From Desulfobacula sp. (GTDB lineage: Bacteria > Desulfobacterota > Desulfobacteria > Desulfobacterales > Desulfobacteraceae), in assembly GCF_030145145.1 (NCBI RefSeq), contig NZ_JAQYWD010000001.1:62001-126000 (forward strand): a stretch of 64,000 nt of DNA. Direction: 5' to 3'. Every line of letters starts with the position of its first letter. Position 1 is the stretch's first letter. The notes under the pieces were generated by a model. That model was not told the origin of the DNA. It saw nothing but the letters and a program-made list of their open reading frames with translations, and did not search any database. The translations under genes and the position numbers were made by a program. Positions 1 to 8,164 of this stretch are shown here, piece after piece.

Positions 1-524
1 GCATGGATGTGGTCAAGTCTGGAATAGAAAAATTCAGGGGGCAGTTGAATATTGAATCTTTTATAGGAAAAGGAACAAAATTTACCGTTAGTCTGCCCCT
101 GACGCTTGCGATTATTGATGGTATGCTGGTCGGCGTGGATGTCGAAAAATATGTTATCCCAACCAGTGCTATTCAAAAAGTGTTCAAACCCGGTAAAGAT
201 GACTATTTCACGGTGGAGGGAAAAGGCGAGATGGTTATGGACCGTGGCAGACTGATTCCCGTCATCCGGCTGAATGAAATTTTTAATAGCAGCAGTCAGA
301 AAAAATCCCTTCAAGACTGCCTTGTTGTCGTGGTTGAATCCAAAGGAGAAAAAAGAGCCCTTCTTATTGATGAGCTTTTAGGTAAAGACGAGTATGTCAT
401 TAAAAGCCTGGGCAATCGTCTTGAGGATATTGAGGGGCTTGCTGGAGGAGCGATTCTTGCTGACGGTCGTGTGGGCCTCATCCTTGACATCCATGGAATC
501 TTCAGTATTGTTTCGAAAGCGTGA
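1..524 (+). CDS. cheA: CheA histidine kinase, C-terminal part (start outside window)
   Basis: About 173 residues of the C-terminus of a chemotaxis kinase that phosphorylates CheY and CheB. The start lies upstream of the window. The visible part begins at the end of the ATPase domain (GMDVVKSGIEKFRGQ, then GTKFTVSLPLTLAIIDG) and continues through the CheW-like coupling domain to the stop. It is very close to the C-terminus of the second cheA on the opposite strand; most positions are identical, including LLGKDEYVIKSLG and GRVGLILDIHGIFSI. The two are therefore recent paralogues. A CheY gene follows after 41 bp. Confidence 0.93.
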   Translation, partial: MDVVKSGIEKFRGQLNIESFIGKGTKFTVSLPLTLAIIDGMLVGVDVEKYVIPTSAIQKVFKPGKDDYFTVEGKGEMVMDRGRLIPVIRLNEIFNSSSQKKSLQDCLVVVVESKGEKRALLIDELLGKDEYVIKSLGNRLEDIEGLAGGAILADGRVGLILDIHGIFSIVSKA

Positions 525-565
525 GCACCGGCTGTTAAACGAAAAAGGAAAAAAAGGGAAAAAAT

Positions 566-991
566 ATGTCATATTCAATATTGATAGTGGACGATTCTTT
601 ACCCATGCGATCGGTTATAAAACGAACATTAAAAGCTGCCGGTTATGGCAGCTCAGAATTGCTTGAAGCCGCCAATGGCAAAGACGCACTTGAGTTGATG
701 AACAATAGTTGGGTTGATATGATCATAACCGATTACAATATGCCTGTCATGAATGGCCTTGAGTTGATCAAAGCGTTAAAAAAAGATGACCTGTCAAAAG
801 ACATTCCGGTTGTTGTGGTCTCAACTGAGGGGAATGCGTCAAAAATTAAGGAATTTATGAGTTCCGGTGCACACGGCTATATCACCAAACCGTTTACAGC
901 TGAGACCATCAGAGATTTAATCGTCACTATTCTGGGAGAAGTAAATTATGAAGAAGATTTTGATGACAGCGATGAAGGCTTTGATTTTTGA
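566..991 (+). CDS. cheY: CheY-like single-domain response regulator
   Basis: A 141-aa stand-alone receiver. All key receiver residues are visible: the acidic pair in ILIVDDS, the phospho-acceptor Asp in MIITDYNMPVMNG, the switch Thr in VVVSTEGNASK and the Lys in GYITKPF. No output domain follows the receiver, only an acidic tail (EEDFDDSDEGFDF). It lies between cheA and cheR, so it is the expected phosphorylation target of the upstream kinase. A GGGAAAA tract before the ATG may serve as the ribosome site. Whether it acts on a flagellar switch or on another output cannot be told from this window. Confidence 0.93.
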   Translation: MSYSILIVDDSLPMRSVIKRTLKAAGYGSSELLEAANGKDALELMNNSWVDMIITDYNMPVMNGLELIKALKKDDLSKDIPVVVVSTEGNASKIKEFMSSGAHGYITKPFTAETIRDLIVTILGEVNYEEDFDDSDEGFDF

Positions 992-1026
992 AGTTAATGT
1001 AAGCGAAAACTGGACGGAATCTATTT

Positions 1027-1809
1027 ATGGTATCTGAAACAAATCTCAGTCCTGAACAGCATCAAAAACTTTCCAGGATTGTTTATAAAGAATCCGGCAT
1101 TGTTCTTAATGAAAATAAATACAGCCTTCTGGTGGCAAGGCTGGCCAAAAGAATGAGGATAATGAAAATATCCTCTGTTTCTGATTATATGGATTTGATA
1201 TCGCGTGATCCGGATGAGTTCGGTGAATTTATTGATGCGACCACGACCAATCATACCTATTTTTTCAGAGAAAACAAACATTGCGAATATATGGTCAAGG
1301 GGCTGGACAAAAAAAAACCGTTAAAGATTTGGAGCGCTGCATCTTCCAGCGGTGAAGAAGCGTTTTCCATCGCAATTCAATTGCTGGCCAATTCATTTAC
1401 ATTCAACATTTTTGCGTCTGATGTTTCTGATTCCATGCTGAAACTTGGTCAGCGGGCAATTTATCCAAATGATCGGGTGAAGAATGTCCCCGTATCCCTT
1501 CTGCACACTTATTTCCAAAAAGGGAAAAATATATGGGCGGATCATGTCAAGGTCAAACCCGTGGTTCGGCAATTGGTCACATTTTCAAAATTTAATCTAT
1601 TGTCAGACAAACCTGTAGATACATTTGATATTATTTTTTGCAGGAACGTCATGATTTATTTTGATACGCAGACAAGACAAAAGGTTGTCGACCGCCTTTG
1701 CAGCGCATTAAAGCCGGGTGGCTATTTATTTGTGGGGTTGTCTGAAAGCCTTAATGGGCTTGAGCACACCTTGAAAACAATTCTACCGAGCGGCTATCAA
1801 AAAAAATGA
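1027..1809 (+). CDS. cheR: CheR chemoreceptor methyltransferase
   Basis: A 260-aa SAM-dependent methyltransferase that would methylate glutamates on chemoreceptors for adaptation. It has the N-terminal helical domain (LSPEQHQKLSRIVYKESGI), the SAM-binding segment IWSAASSSGEEAFSIAI, the family motif DIIFCRNVMIYFD and the C-terminal GYLFVGLSESL. Length is normal for the family. It sits 35 bp after cheY. A frameshifted remnant of a second cheR with nearly the same N-terminus lies at 6424-6566, so this appears to be the only intact cheR serving both clusters in the window. Confidence 0.95.
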   Translation: MVSETNLSPEQHQKLSRIVYKESGIVLNENKYSLLVARLAKRMRIMKISSVSDYMDLISRDPDEFGEFIDATTTNHTYFFRENKHCEYMVKGLDKKKPLKIWSAASSSGEEAFSIAIQLLANSFTFNIFASDVSDSMLKLGQRAIYPNDRVKNVPVSLLHTYFQKGKNIWADHVKVKPVVRQLVTFSKFNLLSDKPVDTFDIIFCRNVMIYFDTQTRQKVVDRLCSALKPGGYLFVGLSESLNGLEHTLKTILPSGYQKK

Positions 1810-1877
1810 TACAATGAAGGCGACCAATATTGGCGGTATTTTTTTATATCAGTTATTAATTAGATGGAGGTATTTCA

Positions 1878-2816
1878 ATGGCGGAAAAGCCTGTAATAAG
1901 AATTGGTTATTTGAAGATAACAGACCATCTTATCCTGGGTGTTAGTGATCTCAAATTAAAAAAAGGAATGGAAAAATTTGAGCATTGCACACTTGAACCG
2001 GTGGTTAAAAATGGGTGGAATGAGGTTGCAGATGCGCTTTCAGTGAAATCACTTGATGGTGCATTGATCCTTGCACCTACGGCCATGGATCTGTTTAAAT
2101 CCGGTGTGGGTTTAACCTTACTGCTTTATGCACACAAATCCGGAAGTATTCTCGTAAAAAGCAAAAATGCCAACATTGAGAAGGTTGAGGATTTTGCTGG
2201 TAAAACAGTTTTGATACCCTACCAATTATCCATCCATAATATGCTGTTTCACAGGCTTCTATCAAAGAAAGGCCTGAAAGCCGGGCGCTCCACAGAAAAG
2301 GGGATTGATGTAACCCTGGAAGTTGTGGCTCCTTTCCAGATGCCCGAAGCCATCCAATATGATGAAGAGGGAGAGATCGGTGGTTTTATTGTGGCCGAAC
2401 CCTTTGGATCACAGGTCATTGCCCAGGGGTATGGTGAAGAGTTTTGCCTGTCAAAAGATTTGTGGCCGGGACATCCTTGTTGTGTTTTTGTCATGAGATC
2501 AGAGATGGTTGAAAAATATCCCGAAGCCATTCAAGAAATCTGCAAAAGTTTTGTGAGATCGGGGCTTGCCATTGATGCCCAGCCAGAACCAGCCTCTATT
2601 ATTGGTGGTAATTTTTTATCTCAGAATACAGATGTGATCAGAAAGGTGCTAACCCAGCCCCCGGACCGGATAACCACCGGTGAATTATTTCCTGTATTAG
2701 AAGACCTTGATATCATTCAAAAATATATGATGGACAAAATGAAGATTATGACCAGTCTTATTGATCTTGAAAAATTTGTAAATACTGAATTTGCCATCAA
2801 AGCAGGTGCAAAATAA
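1878..2816 (+). CDS. Cytoplasmic NrtA/NasS-like substrate-binding protein in chemotaxis cluster
   Basis: A 312-aa protein of the nitrate/sulfonate/bicarbonate (NrtA, SsuA, NMT1) binding-protein fold. Features of the fold are LILAPTAMDLF, the LSIHNMLFHRLL segment and HPCCVFVM. It has no signal peptide, lipobox or N-terminal membrane helix: the protein starts MAEKPVIRIGYLKITDH. It should therefore be cytoplasmic, like the nitrate sensor NasS, rather than part of an ABC importer; no permease or ATPase is adjacent. The start has a clear GGAGG 8 nt upstream. Its closest relative here is the C-terminal two thirds of the receiver fusion at 4469-5848. I infer a soluble ligand sensor feeding the Che pathway; the ligand is unknown. 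Confidence 0.8.
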   Translation: MAEKPVIRIGYLKITDHLILGVSDLKLKKGMEKFEHCTLEPVVKNGWNEVADALSVKSLDGALILAPTAMDLFKSGVGLTLLLYAHKSGSILVKSKNANIEKVEDFAGKTVLIPYQLSIHNMLFHRLLSKKGLKAGRSTEKGIDVTLEVVAPFQMPEAIQYDEEGEIGGFIVAEPFGSQVIAQGYGEEFCLSKDLWPGHPCCVFVMRSEMVEKYPEAIQEICKSFVRSGLAIDAQPEPASIIGGNFLSQNTDVIRKVLTQPPDRITTGELFPVLEDLDIIQKYMMDKMKIMTSLIDLEKFVNTEFAIKAGAK

Positions 2817-2822
2817 AAACGG

Positions 2823-4124
2823 TTATTTGGCAGAATCAATAAATTTATATATTTGTGACATCACTTTTTTACTCCATTTTGATTTTCCTGAGATTGTCTG
2901 AACACCATCCTGGTTTAATCGATTTGTGGATTCTTCTGCACTCAGCCCTTCTGTTTTAAGGCGTATGATTGTTTTCAGGACAGCCGCTTTGTGTTTTTTT
3001 AGATTTTTTTTCGGCGTGATATCTGGTTTTAAAGACGGAGTCTCAGCAATAAGGGCCGACAAATCATCTGTGGGGGCCAAGAAATCAAGGGAATTAAGTA
3101 CAGACAGATCGTCCATTTCTTGTGGTATTTCCACGGAAGAGATATTGTCAATTAACAATGAAAGGTCATCTGTCTGGTGTTCTGTTTCCAGTAATGCCTG
3201 GTTTGAATCTTTTTCTATTAAAATCGATAAATTGTCTATATCACCTGGACGCGGTTTAGGATCATCCAGAATTTTTGCTTGATTATCAATCTCAAATGGT
3301 TTCTTTATGTTTTCCTGATCGGATACCCGGGGCAGTTCCTCTTGGTCAATGAGCGAATATAGATCATCTAATGTTGCTTCACTCGTCAATGAATTTGCCT
3401 TCATTTTTTCTGGAGGGGGGGGGGCATCCACAAAGGGGGTGTCACCAAGTACATCTCCTTTGATCAAATCAGTCAGATCATCCATGTCGGTTTTGCTGTT
3501 TTCTAACCGATCATAGGGTGGGTCTGAAGAATCAAATACGCCTGATATATCCTGTTGCTCGAAGTTGGCTAACTCTTCTGAAAGGTTACTTGCCAGATTT
3601 GCTTCATTTTGTGTCAGTACCTGTGATGCCTGAAGTGCCATTTCTTTTGTTTGTGAATCATTGATTTGGAGTTGGTTCATTTTCAGAAGCGCATTGGCTA
3701 TATTATTCATTGCCATGGCTTTTTTTTCTTCAGCCAAAGCCCTTTTTTCATGGGCTGTGGCAATCCTTTTTTGTTGAGTTGTGATTTCATCAATCAGTGA
3801 TTTAATGAGGTTTAGTCCCTCTTTGGTTACCCGAAGATTTTCATCAGTCGGTTTCAGGCAATGGCTGTCAATCTTTGCGGTATCGTCTGCCTGTCCCGGA
3901 TTTTTAAGTTTCCGGTCTATCTCCGACGGCAGCATCCCTTCGTCTAAAGATGCCTTTATATTGATTAAGATCGGAATTGTATTTCGGGAATAGTAGTCTT
4001 GCCCGTCAGCACAGTCAAAGGGTAACCATGGGCTGAACCGCTTTAATATGAATTTTAAGGTAGCGGTTCCCAAATTCAATTCTTGTGCGATGTCGTTAAT
4101 TGATAATGGTTTTTCCTGGATCAT
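2823..4124 (-). CDS. MerR-like HTH protein with six DDLxxLI motifs and recombinase-like C-terminus
   Basis: A 433-aa protein not assignable to a named family. The start chosen is the ATG preceded by GGAGGTAGAA; a TTG lies four codons upstream. In order: a MerR-like helix-turn-helix (residues 6-75, SINDIAQELNLGTATLKFIL); a charged coiled coil (about 105-190); a low-complexity acidic and Pro-rich region (about 190-370) with the short motif [D][DN]Lxx[L][I] six times, near residues 214, 252, 296, 318, 337 and 352; and a basic C-terminal segment (376-433) resembling the DNA-contacting Recombinase domain of serine recombinases (TEGLSAEESTNRLNQDGV, GKSKWSKKV). The motifs resemble the FliM N-terminal CheY-binding peptide. 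Its stop is 6 bp from the convergent stop of the NasS-like gene. It ends the minus-strand chemotaxis cluster. Confidence 0.7.
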   Translation of the reverse strand: MIQEKPLSINDIAQELNLGTATLKFILKRFSPWLPFDCADGQDYYSRNTIPILINIKASLDEGMLPSEIDRKLKNPGQADDTAKIDSHCLKPTDENLRVTKEGLNLIKSLIDEITTQQKRIATAHEKRALAEEKKAMAMNNIANALLKMNQLQINDSQTKEMALQASQVLTQNEANLASNLSEELANFEQQDISGVFDSSDPPYDRLENSKTDMDDLTDLIKGDVLGDTPFVDAPPPPEKMKANSLTSEATLDDLYSLIDQEELPRVSDQENIKKPFEIDNQAKILDDPKPRPGDIDNLSILIEKDSNQALLETEHQTDDLSLLIDNISSVEIPQEMDDLSVLNSLDFLAPTDDLSALIAETPSLKPDITPKKNLKKHKAAVLKTIIRLKTEGLSAEESTNRLNQDGVQTISGKSKWSKKVMSQIYKFIDSAK

Positions 4125-4140
4125 TTCTACCTCCAAAAAA

Positions 4141-4281
4141 GTTATCCATTCTTCCAGCGTTCAATCTTCTCACAGGCATTATTTGCAGATTTCACAAGCG
4201 TTTTAATATCCACCGGTTTTTTTGAAATAATCTTCAAAGCCCGCCTCCCGGATCAACAACCAAAATTTTTTTCTCCAACAT
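4141..4281 (-). pseudogene. Response regulator receiver remnant with internal deletion
   Basis: A good ribosome site (AAGGAGCACA) and ATG at 4281 begin a receiver-type N-terminus, MLEKKILVVD. The next bases encode the C-terminal end of a receiver, REAGFEDYF then KKPVDIKTLVKSANNACEK, ending at a stop at 4141. About 90 residues of the receiver are missing at the junction, and a run of seven A's breaks the frame between EDYF and KKPVD. This is a dead single-domain response regulator, consistent with its place between the REC-NasS gene and the MerR-like gene. Confidence 0.7.
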
Positions 4282-4284
4282 TGT

Positions 4285-4468
4285 GCTCCTTTTTAATCAT
4301 TTTTCTCCAATTTTGAATCGGATATGCTGCGGCTTTTTTTGTTCCATGGTCGTCAGCACGGCTGTCCGCATTCATTGTGATCTTTATCAGTGATTTAATA
4401 ATACCCGAATCGTCTTTAAGAGATCCTCTTTACCTGTCTTGTCGGCCTCATCAAAAGTTTATCTCCTG
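4285..4468. other. Degenerate spacer between REC-NasS gene and receiver remnant
   Basis: No intact gene is visible here. On the minus strand one frame reads FDEADKTGKEDLLKTIRVLL before a stop, which resembles the last helix of another receiver domain. A short open frame of about 40 codons follows without a recognisable product. The stretch is probably decayed coding DNA of the chemotaxis cluster. Confidence 0.35.
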
Positions 4469-5848
4469 TTAATTCCGATGCGGTAATGATTTCTCTGCAA
4501 AGCCTGAATAAATGAACTGCTCAAGGTCAATGATCTTACCGATCCCCATAACATCATGCATATATTTCTGAATGGTATCAAAGTCCTCAATAACCGGGTA
4601 AAGATCATCCATCTTTATTGCCATTGGCTGAGAGAAAACCCTTTGGAGAACTTCCGGTTTCAAGCCAATCGTTCCATCGGGATCAAGAAATTGAACACCA
4701 ATGTTTGACGCCCGTTTTTTATCATTTTCAATATATTTTCCGGTCTCTATCAGAAGGGATACAAACTCCTGCGCAGCATCCGGAAACTTATCAATGAAAT
4801 CATTCTGCATGGCAACGATACAGCAGGGATGGTCTTTCCATCTTGAGGAGGAAATAAATTCAAGATTTCCTATTTCAGCGACCATGGCTTTAGTGGCGAT
4901 GGGTTCTGCCACCATAAATCCTGCAACATCTTCATTCGCCTGCATGATCCCCGGCATTTTTATGGGGGGAACAACCTCAAATCTCACATTGATGGCCTCT
5001 TTCCCAGGCACCCCGGGTTTTAAGCCAAGCTCCCTTAAAAACTGATGGGCCAGCATATGATGCACAGACATCTTATGGGGAATATCCACAACCTTATATT
5101 TATAAAAACTCTGCAAAGAATCAAACCTCTGATCATAGCGTCTGCTCCGCACAAAGGTACTTCCATTTTTATGGGCGAGAAGAACCAGCTTTATGGGTGA
5201 GTCATAGGCAAACAGGTCCATGGCAATGGGGGCCAGAACAAATGCGCAGTCGATCTGACCATTCTCCAACCCCTCCTGGATGGGATTCCATCCCGCCTTT
5301 TTATCCGTCTTCAGTTCAAAATACTTAGGGGTTACCTCACCCGTTGAAATCCTGTGTTTGAGGGCACCTAAAACCAGATGGTCTGTGATCTGTATGTGAG
5401 CCACGGTTAACTCAACCTTGTTGTCAATCATCTTTCGATTTTTACGATTGTCAATTTTTTTTGTTTCAGGGGAAAATGCTTTTCGTATCCCTTCCTTTAT
5501 CTGCTCAGCATCAAATGGTTTTGGCACATGACCGTTACCGCCTGCTTCCATAATGGTGATCTGCTGACCTTTATCCGCTTGGGCCGTTGCCATGATAAAT
5601 GGAAGATTTTTGTATGTTTCCTGGCCTCTTAACCATTGAAGAAACTCAAGCCCATCTTTTTTGGGCATGTTCCAATCGCTTATCACAAGGTCTGGATTTT
5701 CCTGTTTTACTTTTTTGATGCCATCATCCCCATTGACAGCCATTATAATATTCTCAAATCCCGCCTGTTTTAGAATCTGCTTGAACATAACCCGCATTGT
5801 TCCGGAATCGTCTGCAACAAGAATTTTAATATTTGGATCTATCACCAT
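4469..5848 (-). CDS. Receiver domain fused to NasS/NrtA-like binding domain
   Basis: A 459-aa fusion. Residues 1-125 are a full receiver: ILVADDS, the phospho-acceptor Asp in LVISDWNMPKKDG, IMATAQ and GHVPKPF. Residues 140-455 are an NrtA/NasS-like substrate-binding fold with no signal peptide (VAHIQITDHLVLG, FVLAPIAMDLF, MSVHHMLAHQFL, HPCCIVAMQNDF). Inference: phosphorylation of the receiver and ligand binding are coupled in one cytoplasmic molecule. NasS-NasT is the known precedent for an NrtA-like sensor working with a regulator, but there the two are separate and NasT carries an ANTAR output. No ANTAR or DNA-binding output is seen here. The start follows AGGAG. The gene lies downstream of the CheD-like gene and is paralogous to 1878-2816. 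Confidence 0.82.
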   Translation of the reverse strand: MVIDPNIKILVADDSGTMRVMFKQILKQAGFENIIMAVNGDDGIKKVKQENPDLVISDWNMPKKDGLEFLQWLRGQETYKNLPFIMATAQADKGQQITIMEAGGNGHVPKPFDAEQIKEGIRKAFSPETKKIDNRKNRKMIDNKVELTVAHIQITDHLVLGALKHRISTGEVTPKYFELKTDKKAGWNPIQEGLENGQIDCAFVLAPIAMDLFAYDSPIKLVLLAHKNGSTFVRSRRYDQRFDSLQSFYKYKVVDIPHKMSVHHMLAHQFLRELGLKPGVPGKEAINVRFEVVPPIKMPGIMQANEDVAGFMVAEPIATKAMVAEIGNLEFISSSRWKDHPCCIVAMQNDFIDKFPDAAQEFVSLLIETGKYIENDKKRASNIGVQFLDPDGTIGLKPEVLQRVFSQPMAIKMDDLYPVIEDFDTIQKYMHDVMGIGKIIDLEQFIYSGFAEKSLPHRN

Positions 5849-5914
5849 TACATCACTCCTGTATTTATAGTACCATATCTGATTGTTAAATTAGTGATAC
5901 TCCCTATAATCTCT

Positions 5915-6427
5915 TCATTGATAGGGGTACCAGTCCTGGTCCCGAAGTCTGTCAACCTTTAAAATGGCCACTTCATTGGTTTTTGTATTGAACACCACTT
6001 TTCTGCCTTTTTCCCCACCAACATCCTGGGAAGTGATCGATATCTGGTTTTTTAAAAGGATCTTTCTGGCAATATCAATATTTTTCCTTCCGACATCTTC
6101 ATTGCTTTTTTCAGGATGATATGCGCCCCCATATATTTGCGCCTCAAGAGATTTGATTAAAGATTTCCGGGCCAGCATCATTTTCAGCAGGGTAATTGTC
6201 GCAATATTGCCATACAATGCAGTGGTTTTCCCTTTTGTGGCAATATAGGGGAAAATAAAATGATTCATACCGCCGATCCTTTTCTCCCTGTCAAAAATAC
6301 AAATCGAGACACCAGACCCCAGGACCGTGGATATGCCGACGGAATGGTCCGGCACTAGAATATATCCGGGTTCTAAAAGGTAATGGTTGGCCAGTGAATT
6401 TTCACTGGAATGATTATCCTGATTCAT
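5915..6427 (-). CDS. CheD-like protein lacking the catalytic cysteine
   Basis: A 170-aa member of the CheD receptor glutamine deamidase family. The ATG at 6427 is chosen because AGAGGAG lies just upstream; the in-frame extension to 6514 overlaps a dead cheR. Family features seen are LVPDHSVGISTVLGSG, the His in GGMNHFIFP, GGAYHPE and ITSQDVGGEKGRKV. The invariant Cys of the LGSC motif is Gly here (LGSG), whereas the intact CheD at 9010-9489 keeps LGSC. It is therefore unlikely to deamidate receptors and may act as a binding partner of a CheC/CheX-type phosphatase or of the neighbouring REC-NasS protein. Confidence 0.78.
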   Translation of the reverse strand: MNQDNHSSENSLANHYLLEPGYILVPDHSVGISTVLGSGVSICIFDREKRIGGMNHFIFPYIATKGKTTALYGNIATITLLKMMLARKSLIKSLEAQIYGGAYHPEKSNEDVGRKNIDIARKILLKNQISITSQDVGGEKGRKVVFNTKTNEVAILKVDRLRDQDWYPYQ

Positions 6428-6566
6428 ACACTCCTCTTTATTCTTTTGGCAAGTCTGGCAACCAGAAGGCTGCATTTTTTTCATTGAGGACCACGCCGGA
6501 TTCTTTATCAACAATTTGGGAAAGTTTTTTGTGTTGCCCAGGACTCAGTTCTGTTTCGGTTACCAT
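6424..6566 (-). pseudogene. cheR: Truncated, frameshifted cheR remnant
   Basis: From the ATG at 6566 the frame reads MVTETELSPGQHKKLSQIV then KESGVVLNE. This matches the first 30 residues of the intact CheR at 1027-1809 almost residue for residue. One base is then missing from an A run; after a one-base shift the match resumes as CSLLVARLAKRI. It stops at a TGA that overlaps the CheD-like start codon. Everything beyond about residue 45 is gone. The minus-strand cluster once had its own cheR between cheB and the cheD-like gene. Confidence 0.82.
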
Positions 6567-6590
6567 AAAATAGGTCCATTCAATTATAAT

Positions 6591-7637
6591 TTACATTGTT
6601 TCCAAAAGCGATATGGCCTTATTGGCAATCGCGTTGATATCCTGAACATAATCAACCGCACCGATGTTTATTGCTTCCTTGGGCATGCCGAAAACCACAC
6701 TGGAGCGTTCATCCTGGGCAATATTTACGGCACCCGCCTTTTTCATGTCCAGCATTCCGGCAGCCCCATCTTTGCCCATACCAGTCAAAATGATGCCCAG
6801 GGCATTGGCCCCGGCAAATCTGGCAACGGATTTGAACAGGACATCCACCGCAGGCCGCTGATAATGGACAAGGGGGCCGGTTTTAACCGCTACATAATAT
6901 CTGGCACCACTTCGTTTCAAGATCATATGGTAATTGCCCGGTGCGATCAAAACCTGGCCGTTTATAACCGTATCCCCATTCTGCGCTTCCTTGACCCTCA
7001 TTTGGCAAAGTTCATTCAGTCGCTGGGCAAAGGAGGTGGTAAACTGGGCTGGCATGTGCTGGACTACCACAATCCCTGGGGTATTGTGGGGCAATCGGGT
7101 CAATACATTCTTTATCGCTTCCGTTCCACCGGTAGAAGCACCAATGGCAATGATTTTATTTGTTGTGGCTGCAAGGGCCATTGATCCAATGGACGTTAAC
7201 GGTTTTTTCTGGGTGTTTTGAACGGGTGAAGTCATTATTTTTGCCCCATAAACCGCCCTGATTTTTTCTGCAAGCTGCAGGCTCATATCCCCTACTGAAT
7301 AAGCCGTGCTCGGTTTTGAAATTACCTCAAGGGCACCTAAAGAAAGTGCCTCAAGGGCAATTTTGCTGCCTTTGCTCGAAAGAGAACTGACAATAATAAC
7401 CGGAAGGGGATAGTATTTCATCAGTTTTTTTAAAAAGGTGATACCGTCCATTCTTGGCATTTCAATGTCAAGGGTAATCACATCGGGTTTCAGCTTGATG
7501 ATTTTTTCCCTGGCAACATAGGGGTCCGGCGCAGTACCGATAACGATAATTCCCCTCTGTTTAGACAATTGTTCAGAAAAAACTTTTCTGACAACAGCCG
7601 AATCATCTACAACCAGAACTTTGATATCATTGGGCAT
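6591..7637 (-). CDS. cheB: CheB protein-glutamate methylesterase/deamidase
   Basis: A 348-aa two-domain adaptation enzyme that removes methyl groups from chemoreceptors when phosphorylated by CheA. The start taken is the ATG with GGAGA upstream; a TTG lies five codons earlier. The receiver is at residues 1-125 (VLVVDDSAVVRK, ITLDIEMPRMDG, VIIVSS). The catalytic domain is at about 160-345 with the Ser in GASTGGTEAI, the His in VVVQHMPAQFT and the Asp in GMGKDGAAGM. Length and order are typical. It lies between cheX and the dead cheR, 23 bp after the cheX stop. Confidence 0.95.
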   Translation of the reverse strand: MPNDIKVLVVDDSAVVRKVFSEQLSKQRGIIVIGTAPDPYVAREKIIKLKPDVITLDIEMPRMDGITFLKKLMKYYPLPVIIVSSLSSKGSKIALEALSLGALEVISKPSTAYSVGDMSLQLAEKIRAVYGAKIMTSPVQNTQKKPLTSIGSMALAATTNKIIAIGASTGGTEAIKNVLTRLPHNTPGIVVVQHMPAQFTTSFAQRLNELCQMRVKEAQNGDTVINGQVLIAPGNYHMILKRSGARYYVAVKTGPLVHYQRPAVDVLFKSVARFAGANALGIILTGMGKDGAAGMLDMKKAGAVNIAQDERSSVVFGMPKEAINIGAVDYVQDINAIANKAISLLETM

Positions 7638-7660
7638 ATAAAGGCTCTCCAATCTTTCAC

Positions 7661-8107
7661 TTAGTCCATTATTATGGTAATTGCCATTTTTGATTCAGTG
7701 GTTTCAACAATGGTAAACACCTGTTTTTCTGAAATTTCTGATGGATCCATCATTTCAGGGATGCCCAGTTCAAACGGAACTTTAGATTTTGTTTTACTCA
7801 AGGCATTGCCGCAGACCATGTTCAGCATTTCTGTTAATGTCCCTGAAAGATGATCTTGTGTAAGATTTTCACTGACCTCTCCCATAAAATTCTCCGCCAT
7901 TTCTGCCGCAAGAATTTCAGGTGCCATGAGAATCAGGCTTCCGGAAGCATCCCCTGTAAATACCAGCCTGCAGACCAGATTGTTTTTTTTATCCATTTTA
8001 CACTGAGCAAGTGTCGCTTCCCGGCCAAATTCAACAGGCAAAAAAAACATGGTTTCCATGACTTCAGAAATCGAAGCCTCCATCGCTGTCATCAAAATTG
8101 TCTTCAT
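7661..8107 (-). CDS. cheX: CheX-type CheY-P phosphatase
   Basis: A 148-aa protein of the CheC/CheX/FliY phosphatase family, which dephosphorylates CheY-P. It carries the catalytic ExxN motif once (TEMLNMVCGNALSK, Glu then Asn three residues later), as CheX does. The rest shows the family alpha/beta pattern (CRLVFTGDASGSLILM, KQVFTIVETTESKMAI). The ATG at 8107 is preferred because GGAG lies upstream; an in-frame TTG is five codons earlier. It sits between the HDOD gene and cheB. Confidence 0.85.
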   Translation of the reverse strand: MKTILMTAMEASISEVMETMFFLPVEFGREATLAQCKMDKKNNLVCRLVFTGDASGSLILMAPEILAAEMAENFMGEVSENLTQDHLSGTLTEMLNMVCGNALSKTKSKVPFELGIPEMMDPSEISEKQVFTIVETTESKMAITIIMD

Positions 8108-8164
8108 AATGTATTTCTCCAAGAATATTCACCATTAAATCTCTGATTGCTTCACCTGTTTTTT

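Noticed and set aside
6428-6514. Longer N-terminus for the CheD-like protein
   Set aside because: The extra 29 residues overlap a cheR remnant and lack a ribosome site, whereas AGAGGAG precedes the ATG at 6427.
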